Shown here: piece after piece, positions 11,151 through 21,800 of the stretch | How positions within the stretch are numbered: position 1 is the stretch's first letter | Layout of the letters: each line of letters starts with the position of its first letter | Assembly (NCBI GenBank): GCA_030144725.1 | Contig: JASKMD010000008.1 | Span: forward strand, 6,079,976 to 6,143,975 | Direction: 5' to 3' | Length of the DNA stretch: 64,000 bases | DNA from: Haematococcus lacustris | Taxonomy: Eukaryota > Chlorophyta > Chlorophyceae > Chlamydomonadales > Haematococcaceae | Position numbers and translations under genes: made by a program | The notes under the pieces: model-generated | Told to the model about the DNA's origin: nothing | What the model saw: the letters and a program-made list of their open reading frames with translations, nothing else | The model's database searches: none

Positions 11151-11167
11151 GGGATTATCTTCCAGGC
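11151..11167. repeat. Left 17-bp direct repeat (target-site duplication) of the Fanzor element
   Basis: GGGATTATCTTCCAGGC is repeated exactly at 14310-14326, on the other side of the 3.1-kb element. Confidence 0.85.
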
Positions 11168-11303
11168 AAACAAAACTCATTCAACAAGGAACAACATGTC
11201 GGCCTGTGGGTAATCTCACTCAGCTACTACAAACACGTTGTAGCATCCTCGGTCGCACCCTTGATGACTACCAACCCCACGTAGATGGCACTCATTCCTG
11301 GGG

Positions 11304-14134
11304 CTAATCCCCCTTCACCACTGGGCACCTCATCAAAACTAACAGCTTAACGCTTTGTAAGGCTAACAGCCTTCTCAAGTCCTGGGCAGGGGCAGGTGGG
11401 GGGTCCTGGACAGGGGCAGGGGGGTTGGGCGGCACCTGATGGCACCACTGCATGCCCCGCACATACTTAGCATGGCGCAGGCTCCAGGCTGGGCGCACCA
11501 GCCGCTGGTTGACTTGGCCTGCTGGGGGTACCCAGTCTTCGGGCCTAGGCTGGTCATCTGGCAGGTGCAGCTCACATGCCTGGCGGGCATGCACTGATGA
11601 GCTGACACGGCTGGTGCGGAACTCATCCACAATCACCAGCCTGTCAGGCCTGGGATCTGTGCTGGGCCTGCTGGGCTGCTCCACCACCTTGCGAAACCCA
11701 TCCCGCACTGCCTTGGCTTTCCACCCACCCCCACTGAAGTTGCCCGCTCCCAGGAACACCGCCACTCCCCTCTCCTGGTGGTAGTGCTGGCGTGACACCC
11801 ACTTCATCCCATTCACCACCTGCACGTCAGGTCAGGTCAGGTCAGGTCAGGTCAGGTCAGGTCAGGTCAGGTCAGGTCAGGTCAGGTCAGGTCAGGTCAG
11901 GTCAGGTCAGGTCAGGTCAGGTCAGGTCAGGTCAGGTCAGGTCAGGTCAGGTCAGGTCAGGTCAGGTCAGGTCAGGTCAGGTCAGGTCAGGTCAGGTCAG
12001 GTCAGGTCAGGTCAGGTCAGGTCAGGTCAGGTCAGGTCAGGCCAGGCCAGGCCAGGCCAGGCCAGGCCAGGCCAGGCCAGGCCAGGTCAGGTCAGGTCAG
12101 GTCAGGTCAGGTCAGGTCAGGTCAGGTCAGGTCAGGTCAGGTCAGGTCAGGTCATACCTTTTTGCAGAAGCCCTCAATGACGCGCTCCTGGGCATGGTGC
12201 AGTGCCAGCCGCTGCCGGCGCCAACGTGGCTTGAGGTACTCCTCCCACAGCGCGTCCCAGGTGGCCTTGAGGGCCAGGATGTGGGCCTGTAGGCCGTCTA
12301 GGGTGGTGCCAGCTGGGGTGGCAGCTGCCAGCTGCTGCAGCTGTGGCTGGATGGCAACTGACCAACGAGCTGTGTCCTGCTTGGCTTTGGTAAGCCCACT
12401 GTCGTGCTTCAGCTGCCCCTTGCTCAGCTCCCACTCCCACTGCCTCACCACCTGACCTGTGACTGGGTCCCGCTGTGCATGCCCAGCCTTGATGGCCTGG
12501 GTGACGCCCGGGTCCACCCCAACAGCAATGTGGGTGGTGGGGTTGAAGTCGCTTGTTGCTGTGAGCTGACGCCCTATGAAGGGCAGATCCACTGGCTCCT
12601 TGACTACCTGGCTGCGCACGAAGTGCACACTGATGCTCACCCCATCCGTCTCTACCCTGCGCGCAAAGTCCCACCCGCTGTTCTGCAGCTGGCTGTACTG
12701 TATGAACCGCTGCCACTGGGGCAGGCTGTCATGCCTCAACCTGGGCCCTTGTGAGGGTGGTCATGCCCAGGTCAGCCAGGACACCATGCAGCACCCTGTC
12801 ATCAATGACAAAGTGCCGCGCCCGCACCCCCACCATGGGGAGCATGGTGAAGGGGCGCGGGCACGTGTCATGTTGTTGCCAGCCCTCTAGGCTGCGGTTG
12901 ACAAACAATGCATAGCGCACCCTCTTCTCTAGGGGCAGCCTGCCTGCCCCCCCCTTCCCTATGTAGTCCACTCCCTCCGCCACCGGGCCTCCAGCCCCAG
13001 CAGCCTACGATGCTTGGCTACCTCCTCCACCCACCTAGGCTGCCGCAGCACACTATTGACTGGCAGGCGCCACCTGTGCTCCCGGTCTGGCAGGCTGTAG
13101 TCAAGCCTGCCTAGCACCAGCTGGGAGAAATGTTTCTGAGCATTCCTGCTGAATCCCCCCTCAACCACCCCAATAGCTTTGCCCCACCACTTGATGAAGC
13201 GGCCTGGGTGCCGGTAGAACTCATTGATGCTGGTGCTGATTTTGGTGGCGTTGGCGTTGAGGGAGTTGCCATCCCCTGTCAGGCGCACCTCATCCAGCTG
13301 CTGGAGCATTGCCACCGGCCAAGCGCTGCTGGGCTGCTCAAACACAGCCACCTCGGCAGGCAGCAGCTTGATGCCGCTGTGGTGGGGACCACGCATCAGA
13401 TGCTCAAGCACCCTGGCGGTTGTCAGCAGCTCCATGGCATCTTTGATCTGTGCCAGCAGCTTGGGGTCCAAGATGTTGAGCTGCACTGGGGGGGGCAGCT
13501 GCGCTGGGGCGGCTGCAGAGCGGGGGGAGCTGCGTGTGGCAAGGCGGGGGTGAGTATAGGGAGGGCAAGCTGGGTCAGGCGGGGGAGGGGCGCTTGGGGC
13601 TGGACCTGCTGCTGGGAAGCCTGCAGTGGGCTGGCCTAGGAAGGATTGGAGCAGCATGGAGAGGCACAGGACCGCTGTTAGGCAGCACTGCTTGCTGCCC
13701 ATGGTCATGCGCTTGTTGACCTCCGCCACAACTGCGTCTACTTGCGCTGGGCTGAGATCAGGCAGCGCTGCCTCCACGAGGCCACGAATTGCAGCCTTGA
13801 TGACCTGGCGCCGCTCTCCAACTACCTCTTGCTGCCCACTGCCACTGGCACCTACATACATGGGACGGCATAGCACACGCGCAGCAACTTGATTCAGGGG
13901 GTCGCAGTATCGCGTGGTGCACACTGCGTGCTTCGTCAGGGGGGCCTCGTCAAGCTTTGCGGCTTTGCGGCTTACCGGCTGCACTCTGTGCGGGGCGCTT
14001 GCGCTTCTTATTCCGCGACATTTGAGGGCTTCAGCAACATTATCCAAGCGCAGTGGCCGTGCGGGGTGGTGCATCAGGTCGCCATCCAACCAGAGTGCTG
14101 GTACCCGGAATGAGGCGGAAGTGATGTTACACAT
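11304..14134 (-). pseudogene. Fanzor (eukaryotic TnpB-like RNA-guided nuclease), frameshifted and lacking RuvC-III
   Basis: Three overlapping frames plus one exon after an intron encode the protein. The first frame runs 14134 to about 12975, the second about 12985-12740, the third about 12739-12158, and the exon from 11819 down. Diagnostic Fanzor features appear in order: TDGVSISVHF, the RuvC-I motif AVGVDPGVTQ (near 12500), WELSKGQLKHDSG, a helical stretch ending RVIEGFCKK, then after the intron VAVFLGAGNFSGGG and VIVDEFRTSR. In Fanzors the usual RuvC-II Glu is absent and the Glu of the DExRTS motif is thought to replace it, which this layout fits. Damage: a frame change near 12975-12985, another near 12740, and a deletion near 11378 that fuses a Pro-rich linker to the 3' block. 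This removes the NRD/RDxNAA RuvC-III aspartate and the C-terminus, so the copy should be inactive. Family members are RNA-guided DNA nucleases. Confidence 0.82.
11820..12157 (-). other. Intron of the Fanzor gene made almost wholly of a GGTCA tandem array
   Basis: On the minus strand the donor is AAAAAG|GTATGA and the acceptor GTGCAG|GTGGTGAATG. The flanking coding frames (GFCKK and VVNGMKW) join in phase 0. Between them about 325 of 338 bp are GGTCA units (TGACC on the sense strand), with a central block of nine or so GGCCA variants (about 12041-12085). Confidence 0.85.
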
Positions 14135-14309
14135 TTCACACAAAATGTAGGCTCAGGCTGACCTGACGGACTGGGTACCTTCAGGCACAGAGGTCACTAC
14201 TAGCTATGAAACACAGCGTGCATCAGGCACGCAATGTCCCAACTGCCGCCAGCGATGCCATGTTAAGTAAGTTTCCTCATTCGCTGGTGTTGCTGCTACC
14301 TGGGGGCTG

Positions 14310-14326
14310 GGGATTATCTTCCAGGC
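14310..14326. repeat. Right 17-bp direct repeat (target-site duplication) of the Fanzor element
   Basis: Exact copy of 11151-11167. Confidence 0.85.
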
Positions 14327-15074
14327 CCTTGCTGTCCACTGCTACCCTGTACACCGTAGCTACTGCTGCATTGCTAGGGGGGTGCTAGGGGAGGTGAAGG
14401 GGAAGGGCAAGAAAGGACAGAAGATGGGGGCTGGTGAAGGGTGAAAATGAGGAGGAGTAGAGGAAGAACTGGGTTAGGGTTGCAACAGAAGAGAAAGGAA
14501 GCCCGGCAGCAGTGGCAGCAGCGTCAGCAGCGACAGCAGTGGCAGCCCAGCAGGAGCAGCAGCAGCAGCAGAGCCAGCAGTGCCAGAAGCAACAGCAGGA
14601 GAAGCAGCAGTGATGATTGGGGGCGCTAACTATGTGCCTTAAGAATGTATCAATAACAACTTCTGAGCCTCACAGCCCTCCATACACTCCCAAGTACAGG
14701 CAAGAGTTGTAGTCAAAGACAGGCTGCAAGATCAGGCTTCAACTTCACCCATCTGACCCTGACCCTGACCCTGACCCTGACCCTGACCCTGACCCTGACC
14801 CTGACCCTGACCCTGACCCTGACCCTGACCCTGACCCTGACTTTGACCCTGACCCTGATCCTGACCCTGACCCTGACCATGGCTGCACCATCACTACCAC
14901 CTTCATTACCACCACCACCGTCACCATCACTAGCATTACCATTATCGTGATGAGCACAACCTCACACTTGTTGTCACCCCTACCCCCAGGCCCCCACCCA
15001 TCTTGCCCCCGGCTTATGTGTGTATGTGCTTATGTGTGTGCTAAAGCAGCCTGCTGAGGCTCCTAGTGTGTGGC
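14327..15074. repeat. Spacer with CAG-rich tract and CCCTGA hexamer array
   Basis: 14500-14615 is CAG/CAGCAG-rich. 14754-14878 is about 20 copies of CCCTGA (TCAGGG on the other strand), a telomere-like hexamer. No gene was recognised. Confidence 0.8.
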
Positions 15075-15230
15075 CCTCTTGAGCTGTCATCAGTTCACAT
15101 CAATGCATGTCCTTCACGCCAACTCCAGGCTATAGCCCTGTCACAGGGGTCAGGCAATAGTGTAGAAACTCCATACAGACAAGAACCACCACCCCTAGTG
15201 AAGGGACAATAGGGACTGCCTTTGCAGGCC
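15075..15230 (+). mobile_element. Solo 3'-end block of Fanzor family B element
   Basis: GAGCTGTCATCAG..ACATCA.TGCATG, then CTATAGCCCT and GGTCAGGCAATAGTGTA, ending ..CCCCTAGTGAAGGGACAA. The same order of motifs follows the family B Fanzor C-termini at 54640-54840 and 56365-56616. No coding part is left here. Confidence 0.75.
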
Positions 15231-15817
15231 AATGATGGAGGTGCTGATGCGCCTGACCCGCTTCCCCGCCGGCCCACCGCACCCTTGCCCTCCCTTACAC
15301 GTCCTCCGTGCAGCATACTTGCAACATTGTGAAGAACGCACATGAGCCATCGCCCGCTAGTTATCTGACACCTGCTTTGTTGAGGTCAAAAACCGAACGG
15401 CTTGCAGTTCAAAAGCTTGTACAGCTCGTCTTGCGTCTGTAGCTACAGGTGCACATGGCTGTGGCATTCACAGGAATGAACACATATACGCCAACTGTCA
15501 CAGGAATATACACATACATGCAAACCGTCACGAAGCAGGTGGATGTCATCACAAATGCAACAATTCCATTCCATCAGAAGCGAAACCATATTGAGACAGA
15601 TGCGAAGACCAGCTTATTGCGTGGCTCGCGCTCGCTATCAGCTACCTGCAAGAACTGCTAGAACTGTGTATGAAAAGAATTAGCTGAAGAGTAAGGAGCC
15701 GGACGCTGACGCGCAAGCGATCATCACGACTATTGCGTAAGATAGCGACCGGCATGAGGCTGCGACAGCAGTGGCCCTTCAGCTTCCGCTAGGCGCGCGA
15801 TGTTGTGTGATGGACTG
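15231..15817. other. Spacer downstream of the chromatin remodeller
   Basis: A TGTAA on the minus strand (15299-15295) lies 519 nt below the remodeller stop and is a possible, rather distant, polyadenylation signal. 15360-15740 is less GC-rich than the surroundings. No gene is seen. Confidence 0.4.
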
Positions 15818-18800
15818 CTACTTGCCCGCCAACAGCGCTGCCAAGATGGCGCCCATGTGCTGGGTATCGTCCGCGCCCTTCTTCTTTGGGCCTCTCTTCT
15901 TTGGCTTGTCGGCCGCATCACCGGCAGCGTCGTCCGCCGCATCGCCGGCACCGGTGCCCATAGCCATTCCCTCCATAATCGCAGCGTCCAGCTTCAGCTT
16001 GCGCTGTGCGATGTCATAGATGTTCTGGTCCACACTCCCAAGTGTGACCATGCGGTAGACGGTCACAGGGCGTGTCTGACCCAGCCTGTGAACCACATTA
16101 CTTGACGTCAACCGACAGTGCACCAACCAAATGTCAGTTGACAGTGCACCAATCAGTGCCAGCAGCATGAACGACGTGCCTGAGTAGCCCTATTTCAATC
16201 AGACTTCTATAGAAGATGAACTTGGGCTAGAGCACTGAGACCAAGCTGGGAGGTGGGGAGCAAGCCAGTCTAAACACACACCCTGAGAAACTTCCCAGCC
16301 TCTCCACCTCACCTATGGCAGCGGTCTTCAGCTTGGCGGTCCACCTGGGGGTTGAAGTCCACGTCATGCAGCACCACCGTGTCCGCGCCGGTCAGGTTTA
16401 GGCCTTGACCTCCCGCCCGGGTGGACAGCAGGAAGACGAACACCCCGTTGGCTGGGTCATTGAAACGGTCCACCAGGCTCAGTCTCTCTTCCACCTGCAT
16501 GTTTCACACACACCACACCCAGGCACTCCCTTGCTGCCACCTGTCCCTCATGCCAGCATGTCTCATACACAAACGTGGCACCCGGGCATGCACACCTGCT
16601 CCTCAGTTTCAGCCCTGGCACACCCTGCTGCCACACCCAGCTTCCCCGCACCACCATGCGCCTACCACCTGCCCCTTCTGCCTGCGTGGGAGGGGGCAGC
16701 ATGGTTGGCCATGCTGGATGCATGGCCCTTGACCCTGAGCCCTGGATGCATAGACGCCTTTCACATTCGCAGGCCCAGAACACCTCGCAGCTGGTACTGT
16801 GCTCAGCATGCTGCATGGCTGCACTGTTGCTTGCATGAGCGCATGCGCATGCTTGCATGTGAGGCTCCCAGGGGATTACAGTGCATGCTGCTGTGCCTGA
16901 CCCCAGCTGCAGCTGGCCCTACCTGGGTAGAGCCGTCCAGGCGCACGTAGGTGTGGCCCTGCTGCCGCATGAACCACTCCATGATATCAAGCATCTGCAG
17001 GCGCCACATGTCAGGCGCTGCACACAGGCGCACCCAGCGCCCAGCACGGCTTGCACCCAGGGTCCATTCAAAAGCCTCACTTTCCCCTTTGTTTCATATC
17101 GCACTTTAGCCAGTGTGCTGTCATCATGCTGCCCAGTGAGGTCCAATGATGCCTAGAAGCACCTAGTGCTACCCTGCACTGCCCCATGCCGCCTGCAGCA
17201 CACAGCCCCAATGCAGGCCACTAGCAGCCCCCTGACCTGCCCCATGCAGCCTGTGCAGGCCACTAGCAGCCCCCTGACCTGGGTCCACTGTGAGAACAGC
17301 AGCACGCGGGAGCCCTTGGCCTTCAGCTGAGCCAGCAGCCGGCTGAGCTCCTTCAGCTTGCCGCTGATCATGAGGCAGTCGGAGTCAAGGATGTAGCGGC
17401 CCAGCACTCCGCGGTAGCTCTCTGCAGGGCACCACCACCAACACCTCAGCACCACGACACCAGGGCACTCCAGGCACATGACTGGACCACTGCCACTTCC
17501 TTGGGGCCTCATAACAGCCTTCACCAGGCCTGAAAGCTGGTGAGGACAAAAGGAGTTGCCCCTGCCCCTGCCCCTGCCCCTGCCCCTGCCCCTGCCCCTG
17601 CCCCTGCCCCTGCCCCTGCCCCTGCCCCTGCCCCTGCCCTACAATGTGCAGTACCTGCCCGCACTAGCCACCCTGCCTACATCTTCCTGCCTTCATGGCT
17701 CACCCATTGCCACCTGCTACCCGGCCCTGCCCAGCCTCCCACACCCTACCTCCCAACCTACGACCAGCCAGGCAGCCAACAGCAGCTCACCTGCAAAGTT
17801 GTGCAGCTGCAGGTCTGACCAGCCGTTCATCTCCTTGCCCACGCGCTCCACAGTGCACTGACCGCCAAACAAGCCATGCCGTGTGGCCAACCGCACGATG
17901 TCCTCCAGCATGGCATCCGTGTAGCGGTGCCGCACCAGCAGCGGGTGGAGGGCAATCTGCGTGCAGGGGACAACCCATGACTCACACACTGTGACCACCT
18001 TGGCAGCGTAACCCACCAACCAACTACCACCACCAACATCAGCCCCACCACCTAAATACCACCGCCACCACCGCCAGTAACGACAACGACACCACTGACG
18101 CATCAGGCAGTGGGTGGAGACTGGGCCCAGACCTTGGAAGGGAGGGAGAAGAGGAGGGGAGAGCAGGACAGGGAGGGCATCTCTGGTTCAGAACATCTGC
18201 TGGCTGGGGTCAGAAGCTTGGTCTCAGGGTGAGCGGCCACAGCTGGGCAGATGCACAGGGTCTGTCAGGGTCCAACTGGAGGCTGAGGTGCATGCAGTCT
18301 CACACAGCATTACACTGAGTGCTGCGTGACCCAGGCATGCGTGACCAGCGTGCTGAGGTTAGGGTAAGGTTTAGGTTTAGGGTTAGAGATACGGTTAGGG
18401 TTGGGGTTAGGGTTAGGGTTGATGCGTGCAGTTTTATGCCAGTCCATGCCAGATAGTGGCCGGCTGCACAGTACTGGGTGCTGCATGTCCCAGGACTGTG
18501 TGATTGGGGTGCCGAGGTGGTTTCAGAGGGCATGCCCATTGTAAGTGAGAGGATGCAGAGAGTGGAGGAGAGGAAGAGCAGGGGAGAGCATGACAGTGAC
18601 CCCATTGAGAAGGAAGCAGAGAGGAAGCAGAAGGGAGAGAGAAAGGGGAGAGATCGAAAGAGAGGGGAAGAGAGTCAGTGAGTGGGTGATAGGACCATTG
18701 ACCTTGAAGGTATAGCTTGTATAGCCTGCCTGTTCTATAGGCAAGGCCATCTGCCCCATCCCACCTTGCGCAAGTGCGTGAACAGGTTGTTGATGCGCTG

Positions 18801-21800
18801 GCTGCCCAGTTTGGCCACAACGCGGTCAGTCCCCGGCGCCCCCTGGCCCCCTGCCGCCTGCCCCTCAGACTCCTCCTCCTCCTCCTCCCTGGCAGCTGAG
18901 GCCGCGCGACCCCTGCCACGGCCACGCCCTCGGCCCCGGCCCCCGCGGCCCCCGGCCTTGGCGGCGTTGGCAGCAGCCACCTCAGCACGCAGGTTTGTCA
19001 CCGTGGTGGTGTACAGCTCAGCCTGCTCCGCCGCCATCTTCACCTGCTCGCAGGCAAGAAGGAGTGACCAAAAGGGTTATGACCAGCAAGTCAGCAGGAG
19101 GGAGGGAGGCGGAGAGAGGGAGCAGGGAGGACATCCGCGGCAGAAACCTCCCTGGCAACAGAGACAGCACCACAGATGGCAACCGCAGCCACCGCTGCAG
19201 CCACTGCCACTACCACCGCCGCCGCAGCAGCAGCAGGAGCAGCAGCAAGGAAGCAGCAGTACATGGTAAATGATGGTGGGTTCTGTCTGTTCTTCAGTTC
19301 AGCTCTGCAGCCGGAGAGCGCAGCGCTGCCTGACCTGAATGAGCTTGTGTGTCTTTTGCACCAACTGGGTGGCCACCTCGCTTTTCAGGCGGCGCAGGAT
19401 GAAAGGCGACATCACACGCCGCATGCGGTCAGCCATCTCGGCTTGGGACTGCATGCAGACCAGTGCATTATGGGGTGCTGCTGCTGCTGCTGCTGCTGCC
19501 CAACCAATGTCCCCCCTGGGCCCCCAGGAGCCCCCAGCCACCGAGCATCTGAGCACAGTCCCTGCGTTGCAGTCCCTGTCCACCCATTCGCCTTGGTCCC
19601 CAGGGGTGGCCTGGTTCAGCCAGGGGCACCACATGAGGCCCCGCACTGGCCACACGAACCCCAGGCAGCCCCAGGCAGCTGAGCACAGCCCAGGCTGTTG
19701 CACTGACATTTACCTTTGCATGCACCCAGACATGGTGCCTGGCCTGCCTGATGCCTGTCTGGCCTTAACACCCACCAGTGGCAAGGGGCAGCATCTGCCA
19801 GCTGGCTGCTTGCTGGGCACAGCGCAAGGGATTGCTCTGACCTTGCACTGACTCGGCCCAGCAACCGGTGTCCTAGGACATTGTGCCCAGGTGCTGCTCT
19901 GTCGTCCACTCTGACTCACTACACTTTGACACTGGACAGGCCCTTGCGTCAGGCTGCTGTCAAGCTGCCGCTGCTGCTGCTGCTGCACCTACTGCACCTA
20001 CTGCCCCTCTCTACAGTTCAACAGTGGGCAGGCTGCTGCCAGGCTGCTGCTGCTGCTGCTGCTACTCTGCCTGCCAGCATCTGCCTGACCGCACCCCAGC
20101 GATGGTCACGCTAGTGGCCTACGGCTGCCTGGGTGCCCCTGCTATGCACCAGCGCACCTTGTCGTCCCCGTCAGCCACCTCCACCTCCTCCTCCCCACCA
20201 TCCCCGCCATCACCCTCGTCCTCATCAAACAGGGAGGGCATCAGGAAGCGCAGCAGGTTCAGCAGCTCGCGGGCGTCGTTCTGTAGCGGTGTACCTGAAG
20301 CGGACCAGCAGGCACGAGGAGGTGGGAGGGCGAACCTGCTGGCAACCTGCTGGCAGCCTTCTGGCCAGCCCTTACATCACAATACCTCCAGCTCATGCCT
20401 GTCACACCACGCCCATACCTCGCCCGGACTTCACTGCCCTGCAGCCTTCCCTCAGCTGTGGGCAGCACGCATGAGGTCGTCGCAAGGTGGGCAGAGCATG
20501 CAGCCCTCCTGCACCCTGTCCTGCTCCAAAGTACCCTCACCTAGCCCCTGCTGACCTTTCACCACCCACACCTCCAGCCCACCTGTGGGTAGGGTAAGGG
20601 TTAACCCTACCCCTGGCTCTGGCCCTGCACCGCCCACCCCCGCACCTCACCTGTGAGGAGGATGCGGTGCTCACACTTGCGTGCCAGCTTCATCAGCTTG
20701 CGGGTGCGGATGGAGTTGCGGTTCTTCAGCGCATGCGCCTCGTCAGCCACCATGTGCGACCAGCGCCACCTACCACCAAGACAAACCAAAACGTGTTCTT
20801 GACAGGGAGGACCGGTCCCTGACCTAGAGTGACGCTCGGGGCCTAGCCTGGCTGGGTTGGCTTAGTAGAGTTGCCTCAGCTATCTGCTGCATGTGCTGTA
20901 GCAGCCAAGGGGTCACGCGCTAGTTTTGTGCAAGCATGGCGGTATGCTTGCATGTATGCTTGCATGGCTGTGAGCTGTCCCTGCTGGACTGACTTCGTGA
21001 GGAAGGCCCGGTCGATGCGAGCGTCGGGGCTGTCCCGCTCAAACATGGAGTAGGTGGTGAGGAGGACATCAAAGGGAGCGACCTCGCCAGCAGCGGGGTC
21101 AGACAGCTGCAGGGCAGTGGGGCAGCCAGGATGGCAGGCAGGTGGCAGGTGCTGGGGCGTCAGGGCGGTAGCCAGGCAAGGACAGGCTGCAGGCGGGCCG
21201 CAGGCGGGTGGCAATGAGGAGACAGCACATTGCGTGTTTCCTCATGCACTCCCTCAAGTGCGGGGGACGCAATGCAATGGGCAGAGGCATGGGTCGACTT
21301 AGCACATGCAGGATTGCATAAGAACGAAGACAAGCAAGCATGAGTGCATTGGCACATGGACAAGCATGAGTGCATGGGTTAACCTTGGGTGGGAGGTGGG
21401 GGTGGAGCAACCCAGACAGCAGTGAAGGGGAAGGTGTGGTGGTAGTGGTAGTGGCTGTGGTAGTGTTGGCGTGCAGGACTGAGTCCCCTCACCTAACCCT
21501 CACCTGCCGCCTCTCACCTGCAATCCGCACACCTCATCCTGTGGTGCTGACCCCTCATCAGCATCACTCTTCTCACTGTCATCATGGCTGGCCTCTTCTT
21601 CATCCTCCTCACTCTTTTCATCGTCATCCACACCACTGCCAGTCTGTGCGTACAGGGCCAGGGCATGCAGCGCATGGGGCTAATGCATGGACACGCATGG
21701 GCACATGCGGCACATGGGGCATAAGAGGCACAAGAGCAGACAGAGGACATGCTGCCAGCGCAGGCTTGAGCAGGGCAGCAGATGCAAGGCGTGCGCAGGC

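Larger units (their letters stand above)
11168..14309 (-). mobile_element. Fanzor-encoding mobile element, family A, 3142 bp
   Basis: The element is bounded by the 17-bp direct repeat. Its right end on the plus strand is GGGGGCTG, so in gene orientation it begins CAGCCCCC. Its 3' end in gene orientation is ..TTGTTGAATGAGTTTTG, which coincides with the end of the independent fragment at 1577; this fixes the terminus. Order in gene orientation: 5' leader, Fanzor reading frame, pentanucleotide-filled intron, last preserved coding exon, deletion junction near 11377, and a 3' non-coding block of about 210 bp. No separate transposase was recognised inside it, so it is probably non-autonomous, or mobilised by an unrecognised enzyme. 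Confidence 0.85.

Noticed and set aside
11824..12153. GGTCA repeats as nuclear-receptor type half-sites
   Set aside because: The tract sits in an intron and is a pure pentamer array; algae lack nuclear hormone receptors.
11168..14309. Reading the large element as a standard cut-and-paste transposon with its own DDE transposase
   Set aside because: The motifs present are RuvC/Fanzor type; no DDE/D triad or matching terminal inverted repeats were seen, and the 17-bp direct repeats are longer than usual for such elements.
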